The position numbers were made by a program, and so were the translations under genes. From contig DAOUHB010000256.1 of NCBI GenBank assembly GCA_034428935.1, positions 1 through 64,000 of the forward strand: a stretch of 64,000 bases of DNA. Reading direction: 5' to 3'. The stretch's first letter is position 1; the number at the start of each line of letters is the position of its first letter. The stretch is from JAAYZQ01 sp034428935. Lineage in GTDB: Bacteria > Chloroflexota > Anaerolineae > JAAYZQ01. Under the pieces are notes generated by a model. That model was given only the letters and a program-made list of their open reading frames with translations, was not told the origin of the DNA and searched no databases. Below, piece by piece: positions 7,856-15,385 of this stretch.

Positions 7856-9499
7856 ATGGATTTTGCGACGAAGCTTGCCAGGCTTCTGCAGGCGCATCCC
7901 GACGTCCTGCTCAACCCGTCCCGCACCGTGATGATCCAGGACACCGTCGGGCGCCGGGAGGCAATCCCCAGCGCCAACGGCGCCCTGGCCACGTGGACGC
8001 CGACTGAATCCACAGGCCGCAGCCCCAAGGATACCTACATCGTCCGCCGGCCGGAGAGCGAGGACACCATCGACTGGGACTCGCCGAACAACATCCCCAT
8101 GGAGCCCGAAACCTTTGACATGATCGAGGATGACGTCTTCCGGGCGATGGCCGACAAGGGGAAGCTGTACGTCACCGATCGAGTCCTCGGGGCCGACAGC
8201 TCCTATGCTCTCCCGGTCAAGACTGTCTCCGATTGGGCCTCGACCGCCCTCTTTACCGACAACATGTTCCGCCCGGTGCCGACCGACCTGGAGCGCAGCA
8301 TCTTTGCGAAACGCCCCTTCACCCTGCTGGTGCTGCCCTACGAAAAGCTCGATCCGGCCAGGTACGCCGGCCGCCTGCGCAAGATGCCCAACGGCAAGAC
8401 GTCGGACATGGCCGTCGCCATTGACGTCGACCGCTATCGGGGCATCGTCTTTGGCTCGGCCTATGGCGGCAGCGTCAAAAAGCTGATGTTCAGCGTCATG
8501 AATTACATCCTACCGGGTGAGGGCATCTTGCCGCTCCATTGCTCGGCCAACGAGGGACCCAACGGCGACGTCGCCCTGCTGCTGGGCCTGTCGGGCACCG
8601 GCAAGACCAGCCTCTCGGCCGATCCCCGCCGCGCACTCCTGGGCGACGACGAGCACGGCTGGAGCGACAACGGCATCGCCAACTTTGAGAACGGCTGCTA
8701 TGCCAAGCTGATCAACCTCCGTCCCCACAAGGAGCCCGAGATCTGGAACGCGGTGTTCCACGAGGCATCGTTGGAGGAACACGGGGCCATCGTCGAAAAC
8801 TGCATGATGTACCCCTGGGGCACCTTTGACGTGGACGACGAGCGCTACACACCCAACTCGCGGGCCTCCTACCCGCTGAGCTTCCTGAGCAACATCAAGA
8901 CCCCGCCCGTGGGCGACCATCCCAGGACGATCCTGTTCCTGGCGGCCGACGCCAACGGCGTGCTGCCGCCCGTCGCCAGGCTGACGCCCGACCAGGCCAT
9001 GCTCTGGTTCCTCATGGGCTACACCAGCAAGCTGGCCGGCACCGAAACGGGCATCGTCGACCCGGTCAGCACCTTCTCGCGGTTCTTTGGCGAGCCGTTC
9101 ATGCCGCGCAACCCCGACGTCTATGCCACCATGCTGGGCGAGCGGATGAAGCGCCACGGCTCGCGCGTCTACCTGGTGAACACCGGCTGGAGCGGGGGGC
9201 CCTTTGGCGTGGGCGCCCGCATGGACATCGACATCACCCGCGCCCTGGTCCAGGCCGCCCTGTGTGGCGACCTTGACCAGGTGGAATACGACAGCAATCA
9301 GCTGTTTCACATTCAGGTGCCGCGAAGCTGCCCGGGCGTGCCCGGCGAGATCCTGAACCCGCGGAACACGTGGGAGGACAAGGAGGCCTTTGACCAGCGG
9401 GCCGCCAGGCTGGCCAACGACTTTTGCCAGCACTTTGACAAGGCGTACGGCAACAAGGGCATCGACACCAGCGTCATGTTCGAGTGCCCCGGAAAGTAG
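7856..9499 (+). CDS. pckA: Phosphoenolpyruvate carboxykinase (ATP)
   Basis: Converts oxaloacetate plus ATP to phosphoenolpyruvate, CO2 and ADP, the committed step of gluconeogenesis. The P-loop GLSGTGKTSLSAD is at residues 244-256, followed by the metal-binding GDDEHGW and the C-terminal TGWSGGPFGVG. These identify the ATP-dependent family, and 547 residues is the usual size. The ATG at 7856 follows a strong AGGGAGGA (7843-7850). It lies 38 bp after glcD with no promoter visible between them, so it is probably the last gene of the larA operon and links pyruvate from lactate to sugar synthesis. A strong hairpin follows. Confidence 0.95.
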   Translation: MDFATKLARLLQAHPDVLLNPSRTVMIQDTVGRREAIPSANGALATWTPTESTGRSPKDTYIVRRPESEDTIDWDSPNNIPMEPETFDMIEDDVFRAMADKGKLYVTDRVLGADSSYALPVKTVSDWASTALFTDNMFRPVPTDLERSIFAKRPFTLLVLPYEKLDPARYAGRLRKMPNGKTSDMAVAIDVDRYRGIVFGSAYGGSVKKLMFSVMNYILPGEGILPLHCSANEGPNGDVALLLGLSGTGKTSLSADPRRALLGDDEHGWSDNGIANFENGCYAKLINLRPHKEPEIWNAVFHEASLEEHGAIVENCMMYPWGTFDVDDERYTPNSRASYPLSFLSNIKTPPVGDHPRTILFLAADANGVLPPVARLTPDQAMLWFLMGYTSKLAGTETGIVDPVSTFSRFFGEPFMPRNPDVYATMLGERMKRHGSRVYLVNTGWSGGPFGVGARMDIDITRALVQAALCGDLDQVEYDSNQLFHIQVPRSCPGVPGEILNPRNTWEDKEAFDQRAARLANDFCQHFDKAYGNKGIDTSVMFECPGK

Positions 9500-9533
9500 C
9501 ACGAGACGCGGGGAGAACCAGTCCTCCCTCATC

Positions 9534-9555
9534 GTAGCGACGAGGTAGCGACGAG
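9534..9555 (+). repeat. 11-bp tandem direct repeat
   Basis: GTAGCGACGAG occurs twice back to back (9534-9544, 9545-9555), immediately before and touching the terminator hairpin. No function is apparent. Confidence 0.5.
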
Positions 9556-9587
9556 CCCCTGCCGCCGGTCCACGGCGAGCAGGGGCT
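9554..9587 (+). terminator. Strong hairpin terminator after pckA
   Basis: AGCCCCTGC-CGCCG (9554-9567) pairs with CGGCG-(a)-GCAGGGGCT (9573-9587) around loop GTCCA: 14 base pairs with one bulged A, then TGATTTTCT. It ends the larA-glcFD-pckA transcript. Confidence 0.75.
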
Positions 9588-9615
9588 TGATTTTCTATCA
9601 CGAACGTGTTAGAAT
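9587..9615 (+). promoter_or_regulatory. Promoter of ttuB-ttuA, sharing its -35 with the pckA terminator
   Basis: TTGATT (9587-9592) starts on the last base of the terminator stem and uses its trailing T run. After a 17-bp spacer comes TAGAAT (9610-9615). Confidence 0.6.
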
Positions 9616-9643
9616 TGAACCAGCACACATGGAAGAAGACGCT

Positions 9644-9835
9644 ATGGTAACCGTGATCTTTCGCGACAAAACGTGGGAAGTCAAGCCGGGCAGCACCGTG
9701 CGGCACATCATCCAGAAGGCCGATCTGAACCCCGAGTCGATCCTGGCCGTGCGCAACGGCAAGCTCGTCAACGAAGCGACGCTGACGAAAGACGGCGACA
9801 CCATCAAGCTGGTGACGGTCGTCTCCGGGGGCTAG
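9644..9835 (+). CDS. ttuB: Ubiquitin-like sulfur carrier, TtuB/ThiS-type
   Basis: A 63-residue beta-grasp protein ending in Val-Ser-Gly-Gly. The C-terminal diglycine is the hallmark of sulfur carriers activated as thiocarboxylates. Length and ending match Thermus TtuB (about 65 residues). The ttuA gene starts nine bases after the stop, so it most likely donates sulfur for tRNA 2-thiouridine/2-thioribothymidine at position 54. The start at 9644 is preferred for length and the upstream GAAGAAG; an in-frame ATG exists at 9629. ThiS or MoaD function cannot be excluded from this short sequence, but no thiamine or molybdopterin genes are near. Confidence 0.8.
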   Translation: MVTVIFRDKTWEVKPGSTVRHIIQKADLNPESILAVRNGKLVNEATLTKDGDTIKLVTVVSGG

Positions 9836-9844
9836 GGCCGGCAG

Positions 9845-10762
9845 ATGAAGTGCAGCAAGTGCGGTGGCCTGGCGGTCATCAACCTCGCCCAACACAGGCT
9901 GCGCCTGTGTGCAGACCACTTTGTCGAGTGGGTGGTCTCCATGACGCAGCGGACCATCGAGAAGTACGAGATGTTCACGCCGGAGGACCGGATCCTGGTG
10001 GCCGTCTCCGGCGGCAAGGACAGCCTCGCCCTGTGGGACGTGTTGCTGGAGCTGGGCTACCAGGCCGAGGGTATGTACATCCGCCTGGGCATCGACGAGG
10101 GGACCGGCTACTCGACCAAGTCGCTGGAGATGTGCCAGAAGTTCGTGGCGCAGCACCGGCCCGGGGCTGCCCTGCGGGTGGTGGATCTGGGCAGCGAATA
10201 CGGGCAGACGGTGCCCTGGCTGGCCAGGACCAAACACAGGGGTCGCGGCAAGCCCTGCTCCGTGTGCGGCCTCGTCAAGCGGCACATCATGAACAGCACG
10301 GCCCGCGACGGAGGGTTCGCGGCCATTGCCACCGGCCACAACATGGACGACGAGGTGGCCGTGTTGATGCAAAACACCCTACACTGGCAGTCCGGCTACC
10401 TTGCCCGCCAGGCCCCCGTCCTTCACGAACAGGACGGGCTGGCACGAAAGGTCAAGCCCTTTGTCCGTCTCTACGAGCGCGAAACGGCGGCCTATGTCCT
10501 GGTGCGCGACATCGACTATATTTATGACGAGTGTCCCTTTGCCCGGGGATCGACGACCAACTTTTACAAGGAGCTCCTCAACCGGTTGGAGCTGAACTCA
10601 CCGGGCGCCAAGCAACAGTTCTACCTTCAGTTTCTGGAGGCTCGCGACAGCGGCCGGGTCCAATTTGCCGAGAAGAAGGCGGGCGAGCTGCGCCCCTGCA
10701 GCCGCTGCGGGCAGCCCACCACCGCCGGCGACGTGTGCGCCTTTTGCCGCTTGTGGGAGTGA
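9845..10762 (+). CDS. ttuA: tRNA-5-methyluridine(54) 2-sulfurtransferase TtuA
   Basis: PP-loop ATPase that adenylates C2 of U54 in the tRNA T-loop and transfers sulfur from TtuB. All TtuA marks are visible: N-terminal zinc ligands C3, C6, C22 and H25; the PP-loop SGGKDS; Cys138 and Cys141 (PCSVC) plus Cys230 (DECPF), the expected [4Fe-4S] ligands; and a C-terminal zinc finger CSRC...CAFC. The 305 residues fit TtuA (about 310-320). It is in an operon with ttuB nine bases upstream and converges with a minus-strand gene only four bases away. In Thermus this modification raises tRNA thermostability. Confidence 0.9.
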   Translation: MKCSKCGGLAVINLAQHRLRLCADHFVEWVVSMTQRTIEKYEMFTPEDRILVAVSGGKDSLALWDVLLELGYQAEGMYIRLGIDEGTGYSTKSLEMCQKFVAQHRPGAALRVVDLGSEYGQTVPWLARTKHRGRGKPCSVCGLVKRHIMNSTARDGGFAAIATGHNMDDEVAVLMQNTLHWQSGYLARQAPVLHEQDGLARKVKPFVRLYERETAAYVLVRDIDYIYDECPFARGSTTNFYKELLNRLELNSPGAKQQFYLQFLEARDSGRVQFAEKKAGELRPCSRCGQPTTAGDVCAFCRLWE

Positions 10763-10766
10763 CCGG

Positions 10767-11495
10767 CTATCGCTGGCTGCGGCCCAGGCCCCACCCGGTC
10801 AGCGACAGGGCCCAGTGCACCACCAGGCAAACCCACAGGTTGTGCGTGAGGAGAAAGAGGAGCGCCGACACGAGGACCTGAACGCCGAGGAGCCAGGCGT
10901 CGCCGGCACAGGCCCGCGTGCGCCAGCACCGCCGCCAGAACGGGCTCGACAGCAGCTCCAAGCAGGCCAGCACCAGCCCCCAGAACACCCCAACGTATAG
11001 ATCGTCGAACAGCACGGCCAGGGCACCCCGGTAAAAGGCCCAGTGCACCTGGAGGTAGAGCCCGTCGATGAGCAGGCGCCAGATGGGGACGGCCGAGAAG
11101 CCGAGCCGCCCGGCCGTCTGCCCCCGGTTGGCGTTCAGCCACGCCAGGGCGACGAACCCCAATGCCAGCAGGCCAACGCCCACTCCCGTGCCGGCCGCTT
11201 CGAGCCAGCGGCTGACGGTCCAGGTGGCATCAAGCCCCGCCAGGCCCAGGGTCACGGGCGCCAGGAGGCCCCGGTGAGGCTCCAGGGGCCAGCCGCCCAT
11301 GACCAGGTAGGGAACGCCGAGATAGTACAGGAAGCGACCGGCCTGATAGAGGACGGAGCCGACGCTCGCCGGCAGCCGGCGGGTCTCCCGGGCCAGCCAC
11401 AGGACGTTGGCGCCCAGGACATAGACCAGGACCGAGCCCAGGACCCACAACAGCAAGGGGGGTGCGGGTGCGTCCAGCGTTAGCCAGGCAGGCAC
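10767..11495 (-). CDS. Uncharacterised multi-pass membrane protein
   Basis: A 242-residue protein with about six hydrophobic segments, for example LLLWVLGSVLVYVLGANVLW near the N-terminus and the final THNLWVCLVVHWALSL. I recognise no catalytic motif. The His-containing last helix loosely recalls CPBP-type membrane proteases, but the diagnostic EExxxR motif is absent, so I make no such call. The GTG at 11495 is chosen because AAGGAGGA precedes it by eight bases, although the frame stays open further upstream. It follows the sensor kinase gene by 34 bp, probably in the same transcript, so it may be linked to that signalling system. Confidence 0.65.
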   Translation of the reverse strand: MPAWLTLDAPAPPLLLWVLGSVLVYVLGANVLWLARETRRLPASVGSVLYQAGRFLYYLGVPYLVMGGWPLEPHRGLLAPVTLGLAGLDATWTVSRWLEAAGTGVGVGLLALGFVALAWLNANRGQTAGRLGFSAVPIWRLLIDGLYLQVHWAFYRGALAVLFDDLYVGVFWGLVLACLELLSSPFWRRCWRTRACAGDAWLLGVQVLVSALLFLLTHNLWVCLVVHWALSLTGWGLGRSQR

Positions 11496-11529
11496 AGGAT
11501 CGGTTCCTCCTTCAGGGCTGGGAGCGCAG

Positions 11530-13245
11530 TCAAGGCAGCTGCTCGGGAAGGGGGATGAGCAGGGTGATGCGGGTTCCCTGCCCCGGCGTCGACTCGATGC
11601 TGACGGACCCACCGACCAGTTCGGCCCGCTCCTTGAGGTTGATCATGCCCAGACTACCACGCGTCCCGTAGCCGGTCTCGACGGCGCGCACGTCAAAACC
11701 AATGCCGTTGTCGGAAACCTGCCCCACGAACAGATCGCCCTGCACGGCCAGGCGAACCGAGATGCGCGAGGCCTGGGCGTGCTTTCGCGCATTGTTGATT
11801 GCCTCCTCCATGATGGCAAACACGACGCCCTGCACCTCGATATCCAGGCAGTCGTCATAGTGTTCCGCGTCGACCACCACGTTGAGGCCGTCGTCTTCCC
11901 GGATGTTTTCCGCATACTGCTGCACGGCGGCGATGAGCCCCTCGGTCTCCAGGATGATGGGCCGCAGGGTAAAGAGCATGGAGCGGATTTCTTTGACGGT
12001 GCGGTGGGCCAGGTCCTCCAGGCGCTCCAGCTCGGCCCGGGCCCGCGCCGGATCCCGTTCCACGAGCAGGCGGGCAAAGTTCAGGCGCATGGCGATGGCC
12101 GCCACGTCCTGGGTGGGTCCGTCGTGGAGGTCCCGGGCGAGCTTGTGGCGGGCCTCCTCTTCCTTGTCCACGATCTTGTCGCGCTCGGCGCGCAGGCTCT
12201 GGTACAGGGTGGCGTTCTGCAAGGCAATGGTGGCCTGGTTGCAAAAGATGCCCAACAACTCCCCATGTTGCTCGGTATAGACGCCCGGCCTGGACGAAGC
12301 AAAGAGCACGGCCCCGTAGGTTTCAAAGCCGGCACGGAGGGGCACGCACAGCATCGAGCGGCAGGCCTCCAGCGAGCGAAATGCGCTCAGCTCGGGGTCG
12401 TCCGCCGGCGATGCCCCCAGGACGGCGCCGGCCGAGTTGATGGCCTCGGCGACAATGCCCGCGTTCCCGTCGATACGGCGTTTCTCGTCGCCGGCGGTAG
12501 AGAGGTTGCGATAGGAGGCCGGGTAGAGGCACCTGTTGTCATTGTAGAGAAATACCAGCCCCACCGATTGCCCCACGCGGGTGCCGAGCTCGTCGAATCC
12601 CAGGCGGCTGATGTCGAGGATGGCATCCAGGACCCTTTGATAGTTCAAGGTCGCGCTCAAGCTGGACGCCATCTCATAGATCACCCGGATATTGTCGGGA
12701 AGCCTCTGTCCCTCGGCGCCCTGGCGGCCGTCGAACTTGCCGGCCAACTGGGGGCCGAGGACGGCACCGGCTGCCGCGGTCAGCAGGTACAGCCCCATCT
12801 GCATGATCATCCGGAAGAGCAGCTCTGCACGCACGGCCCCAGCCCAACCCTGGAGGGCGTAAAATCCCGAGCTGAGCACAAAGGCTAGCGCCGCCGCCAG
12901 TCCCAGGCGCGATCCAAAGCGATGGGTACCTACCAGGATGACGAGCACCGGGAAAAAGTAAAAGGGGCTGTCCAGGCCGCCCGACAGGAAAATCAGCGCC
13001 AGCAAGGCCACCACGTCGACGATAAAGGTCAGCGTGGGCAAGAAGGCAAAGTCAGTGCGAAAGGTGAGCAGAAACGTGACGGCCAGATTATAGATGCCAA
13101 AGGCGGCAACAAAGACGGCGAGCCGGGTGAGCAGGTCGTAGTGGGCGGGATTGAGCAGCACGTCCAGGATGATATAGAGGAGCAAGCCCCAACGAACGAG
13201 GCAGATCCCCCACTCTGCACCCTGCTGCGTCTCCTTGTCATTCAC
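11530..13245 (-). CDS. NarX/DegS-type membrane sensor histidine kinase with GAF domain
   Basis: Two-component sensor kinase. The N-terminus (about 15-190) holds roughly six hydrophobic helices with no clear extracytoplasmic domain. A GAF domain covers about 205-355. The dimerisation/phosphoacceptor domain is HisKA_3 type, with His374 in ARDLHDGPTQD, and the HATPase_c domain shows NNARKHA, SDNGIGFD and GSLGMINLKERA. The length is 571 residues. Such kinases usually pair with a LuxR-type response regulator, but none is adjacent; only a membrane protein gene follows. Its HisKA_3 class differs from the HisKA kinases of the large operon next door, so it is probably a separate pathway. Confidence 0.88.
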   Translation of the reverse strand: MNDKETQQGAEWGICLVRWGLLLYIILDVLLNPAHYDLLTRLAVFVAAFGIYNLAVTFLLTFRTDFAFLPTLTFIVDVVALLALIFLSGGLDSPFYFFPVLVILVGTHRFGSRLGLAAALAFVLSSGFYALQGWAGAVRAELLFRMIMQMGLYLLTAAAGAVLGPQLAGKFDGRQGAEGQRLPDNIRVIYEMASSLSATLNYQRVLDAILDISRLGFDELGTRVGQSVGLVFLYNDNRCLYPASYRNLSTAGDEKRRIDGNAGIVAEAINSAGAVLGASPADDPELSAFRSLEACRSMLCVPLRAGFETYGAVLFASSRPGVYTEQHGELLGIFCNQATIALQNATLYQSLRAERDKIVDKEEEARHKLARDLHDGPTQDVAAIAMRLNFARLLVERDPARARAELERLEDLAHRTVKEIRSMLFTLRPIILETEGLIAAVQQYAENIREDDGLNVVVDAEHYDDCLDIEVQGVVFAIMEEAINNARKHAQASRISVRLAVQGDLFVGQVSDNGIGFDVRAVETGYGTRGSLGMINLKERAELVGGSVSIESTPGQGTRITLLIPLPEQLP

Positions 13246-13499
13246 CTGCGCCTCTCCAAGGTCCGCGCATCATGCCGGCGTGCGAGCTCCAGGCTGTTCC
13301 ACGTGCTTGTTGCCCGCCCAGGGCACCACGAGCCTGGCCGTCGGGGGGCGTATTACAGGGCAGGCCGGTGGGCTTGTGCGAGCCAGTCAAAAGCACGCAT
13401 CCAACGGCGACGCGTTCGCGTTCGCCAGGGCACCTCTTACAACAAACCGTGGCCCGCCAGGCATTCCGCCAGCACGGCCACGGCTATCGGCCCAGGAGG

Positions 13500-13573
13500 T
13501 GGGCGAGAAGGGACTTGAACCCCTGACCTCGTGTATGTGAGACACGCGCTCTAACCATCTGAGCTACTCGCCC
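13500..13573 (-). tRNA. tRNA-Val (anticodon CAC)
   Basis: Read on the minus strand: acceptor stem GGGCGAG/CTCGCCC, D-arm GCTC...GAGC, anticodon stem CGTGT/ACACG with loop CTCACAT (anticodon CAC), T-arm AGGGG-TTCAAGT-CCCTT and discriminator A at 13500. The 3' CCA is not encoded. Its own promoter lies at 13614-13586. Confidence 0.95.
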
Positions 13574-13585
13574 TTTGCGCCCAGC

Positions 13586-13614
13586 ATTATAACATCTGCA
13601 CGCCTAGAATGCAA
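13586..13614 (-). promoter_or_regulatory. Promoter of tRNA-Val
   Basis: Minus strand: TTGCAT (13614-13609), 17-bp spacer, TATAAT (13591-13586), 12 bases before the tRNA 5' end. Confidence 0.75.
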
Positions 13615-13634
13615 ATCAAACGTTGGCCCAATCC

Positions 13635-15359
13635 TCAACGCAAGGTCGACAGAATCTGTTCCAGAAGGTCGTCGTCCAGGAACGAGCCCTTGTGCAACAG
13701 GGACTCGATCTGGCCGCTCAGGCGGCGTCGCTCGCTGCTGGTCAGCGTCTTGGCGGTGATGACAATAATCCGCGTGTCGGCCAGGTCTTTGCGGGCGCGG
13801 ATGGCTTCGATGACGTCAAACCCGTCCATCTCGGGCATCATCAGGTCCAGGAGGACGAGGTCGGGGTGCTGCTCCTGGATCAGCTCCAGGCCCTCGCGGC
13901 CGCCGCCGGCCTCAAAGATCTGGTAGTCTCCCCGGGCCTGCAACACGCGGCGCAGGAGCCGCCGGGCATCCGGATCGTCCTCGACAATGGCAATTCGCTG
14001 AATCCGGTTGTCGAGGCGATCCAGTGAGGTCAGGATGCCCTCTTCGGCGTGGTGAGCGGGCTCCGTCTCGGCGACGTCCACGCTTTGCGCCCAGGTATCG
14101 CCCAGGAGGTGCTTCTCGACGGGAAAGGTGTGGCCCGAGCAGTTGACGACCACGATGTCCTCGGGGCCGATGAGCCCCGAGCTGACCATCTTGAACAGGC
14201 CGGCAAAGGCGAGGCCGCTGGCGGGCTCGACAGACAGCCCGTCCATCTTGGCCATGACGTGCATGGCACGAAAGCTCTCGTCGTCGCCGACGGCTTCCAT
14301 GGTGCCCCCGTGCTCCAGGATGATGCGGCGCAGGTAGGTGTAGGCCATGCCAGGCTGGCCGGTGGCCACGGTGGTGATGACCGTGCGCGGATTGGTGACC
14401 GGCTCGGCGACCTCCAGGCCCTTGGCAAAGGAATTGGCCATGGGCGCGCAGCCGCTGGCCTGGATGCAGGCCAGCTTGGGAAGGCGGTCCACGAGGCCCA
14501 GGTCATACAGCTCCTTGAATCCTTTCCACACCCCGATAGGGCCCAGGCCGCCGCTCACTGCCTGGATGTACCAGTCGGGCGCGCGGAAGGGAGGCCAGCC
14601 CGCCTCCCCGCCGCCGTCCCGGGAAGCAGGGGAGCCGCCGGACAGGATGCCGCGGATGGCACAGCCGCCGGACATGGCGTCGCCCAGTTGCTCGGCCAGC
14701 TCGAAGGAGAGGGTCTTCATGCTCTCCTTGGCGGCCAGGCTGCGCAGGCCCTGATCAAGGTGCAAGTTCTTGCGACGGGCAAAGTCGGCGGCCACCTGCT
14801 TGGTCTGGTCGTACGTGCCGGTGACCTTGATGACGTCGGTGCCATACAGGGCCACCTCGCGCATCTTTTCCGCCGGCACGCTGCTTGTCAAGAAGGCCCA
14901 CAGCTTGATGCCGGCCAGGGCCGAGTAGGCGGAATAGGAGATGGCGACGTTGCCCGTAGACGCCACCACCGCCTCGGTTATGCCCTGCTCCTTCATGACC
15001 GAGATGGCCAGGGCAGCCTGGCGATCTTTGAACGAGCCCGTGGGGCCCTGGCGCTCGTCCTTGATATAGATGTGCGGCCGCCCGAGCATCATGCCCAGGT
15101 TGGTCGCGTGCAGCAGCGGCGTGCCTCCCTCACCCATGGTCAGGATGTTGGCCGGGTCCTGCAGGGGCAGCAGCTCCCAGTAGCGCCACATGTTAAAGGG
15201 CCGCTGGGCCAATTGGGCGGGCCAGCGGGATCGGATGGATTCATAGTCGTACACCACGTCCAGCCACGGACCGCCGCATGCGGGACAGGCCAGGAGGCGA
15301 AAGTTCAGGGCCTCGCGGTATTGGCAGGCTGGGCAGTAAATCCAGGACGCTTTCGACAT
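13635..15359 (-). CDS. Threonine-synthase-like PLP enzyme fused to a response-regulator receiver domain
   Basis: Residues 1-445 form a fold-type II PLP enzyme of the threonine synthase group: an N-terminal zinc ribbon (C9, C12, C25, C28), the PLP lysine K111 in GPTGSFKDRQ, and STGNVA for phosphate/substrate binding. Residues 453-574 are a complete CheY-like receiver: acidic pocket E460-D461-D462, phosphoacceptor D505 in LVLLDLMMPEMDG, T535 and K557. A normal ThrC lacks this tail. The stop lies 62 bp before the tRNA, and the gene follows the complete hybrid kinase by 26 bp as last gene of the long operon. I infer enzyme activity or oligomerisation controlled by phosphorylation. The substrate could be another phosphorylated hydroxyamino acid. 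There is no frameshift: both domains share one uninterrupted frame. Confidence 0.88.
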   Translation of the reverse strand: MSKASWIYCPACQYREALNFRLLACPACGGPWLDVVYDYESIRSRWPAQLAQRPFNMWRYWELLPLQDPANILTMGEGGTPLLHATNLGMMLGRPHIYIKDERQGPTGSFKDRQAALAISVMKEQGITEAVVASTGNVAISYSAYSALAGIKLWAFLTSSVPAEKMREVALYGTDVIKVTGTYDQTKQVAADFARRKNLHLDQGLRSLAAKESMKTLSFELAEQLGDAMSGGCAIRGILSGGSPASRDGGGEAGWPPFRAPDWYIQAVSGGLGPIGVWKGFKELYDLGLVDRLPKLACIQASGCAPMANSFAKGLEVAEPVTNPRTVITTVATGQPGMAYTYLRRIILEHGGTMEAVGDDESFRAMHVMAKMDGLSVEPASGLAFAGLFKMVSSGLIGPEDIVVVNCSGHTFPVEKHLLGDTWAQSVDVAETEPAHHAEEGILTSLDRLDNRIQRIAIVEDDPDARRLLRRVLQARGDYQIFEAGGGREGLELIQEQHPDLVLLDLMMPEMDGFDVIEAIRARKDLADTRIIVITAKTLTSSERRRLSGQIESLLHKGSFLDDDLLEQILSTLR

Positions 15360-15385
15360 GTGTCAGTGTACCTTTCGACGTAGAA

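Noticed and set aside
13246..13499. Possible gene between the NarX-type kinase and tRNA-Val
   Set aside because: Short frames only, no ribosome-binding site and no recognisable product; I see no promoter for the kinase here that I would defend.
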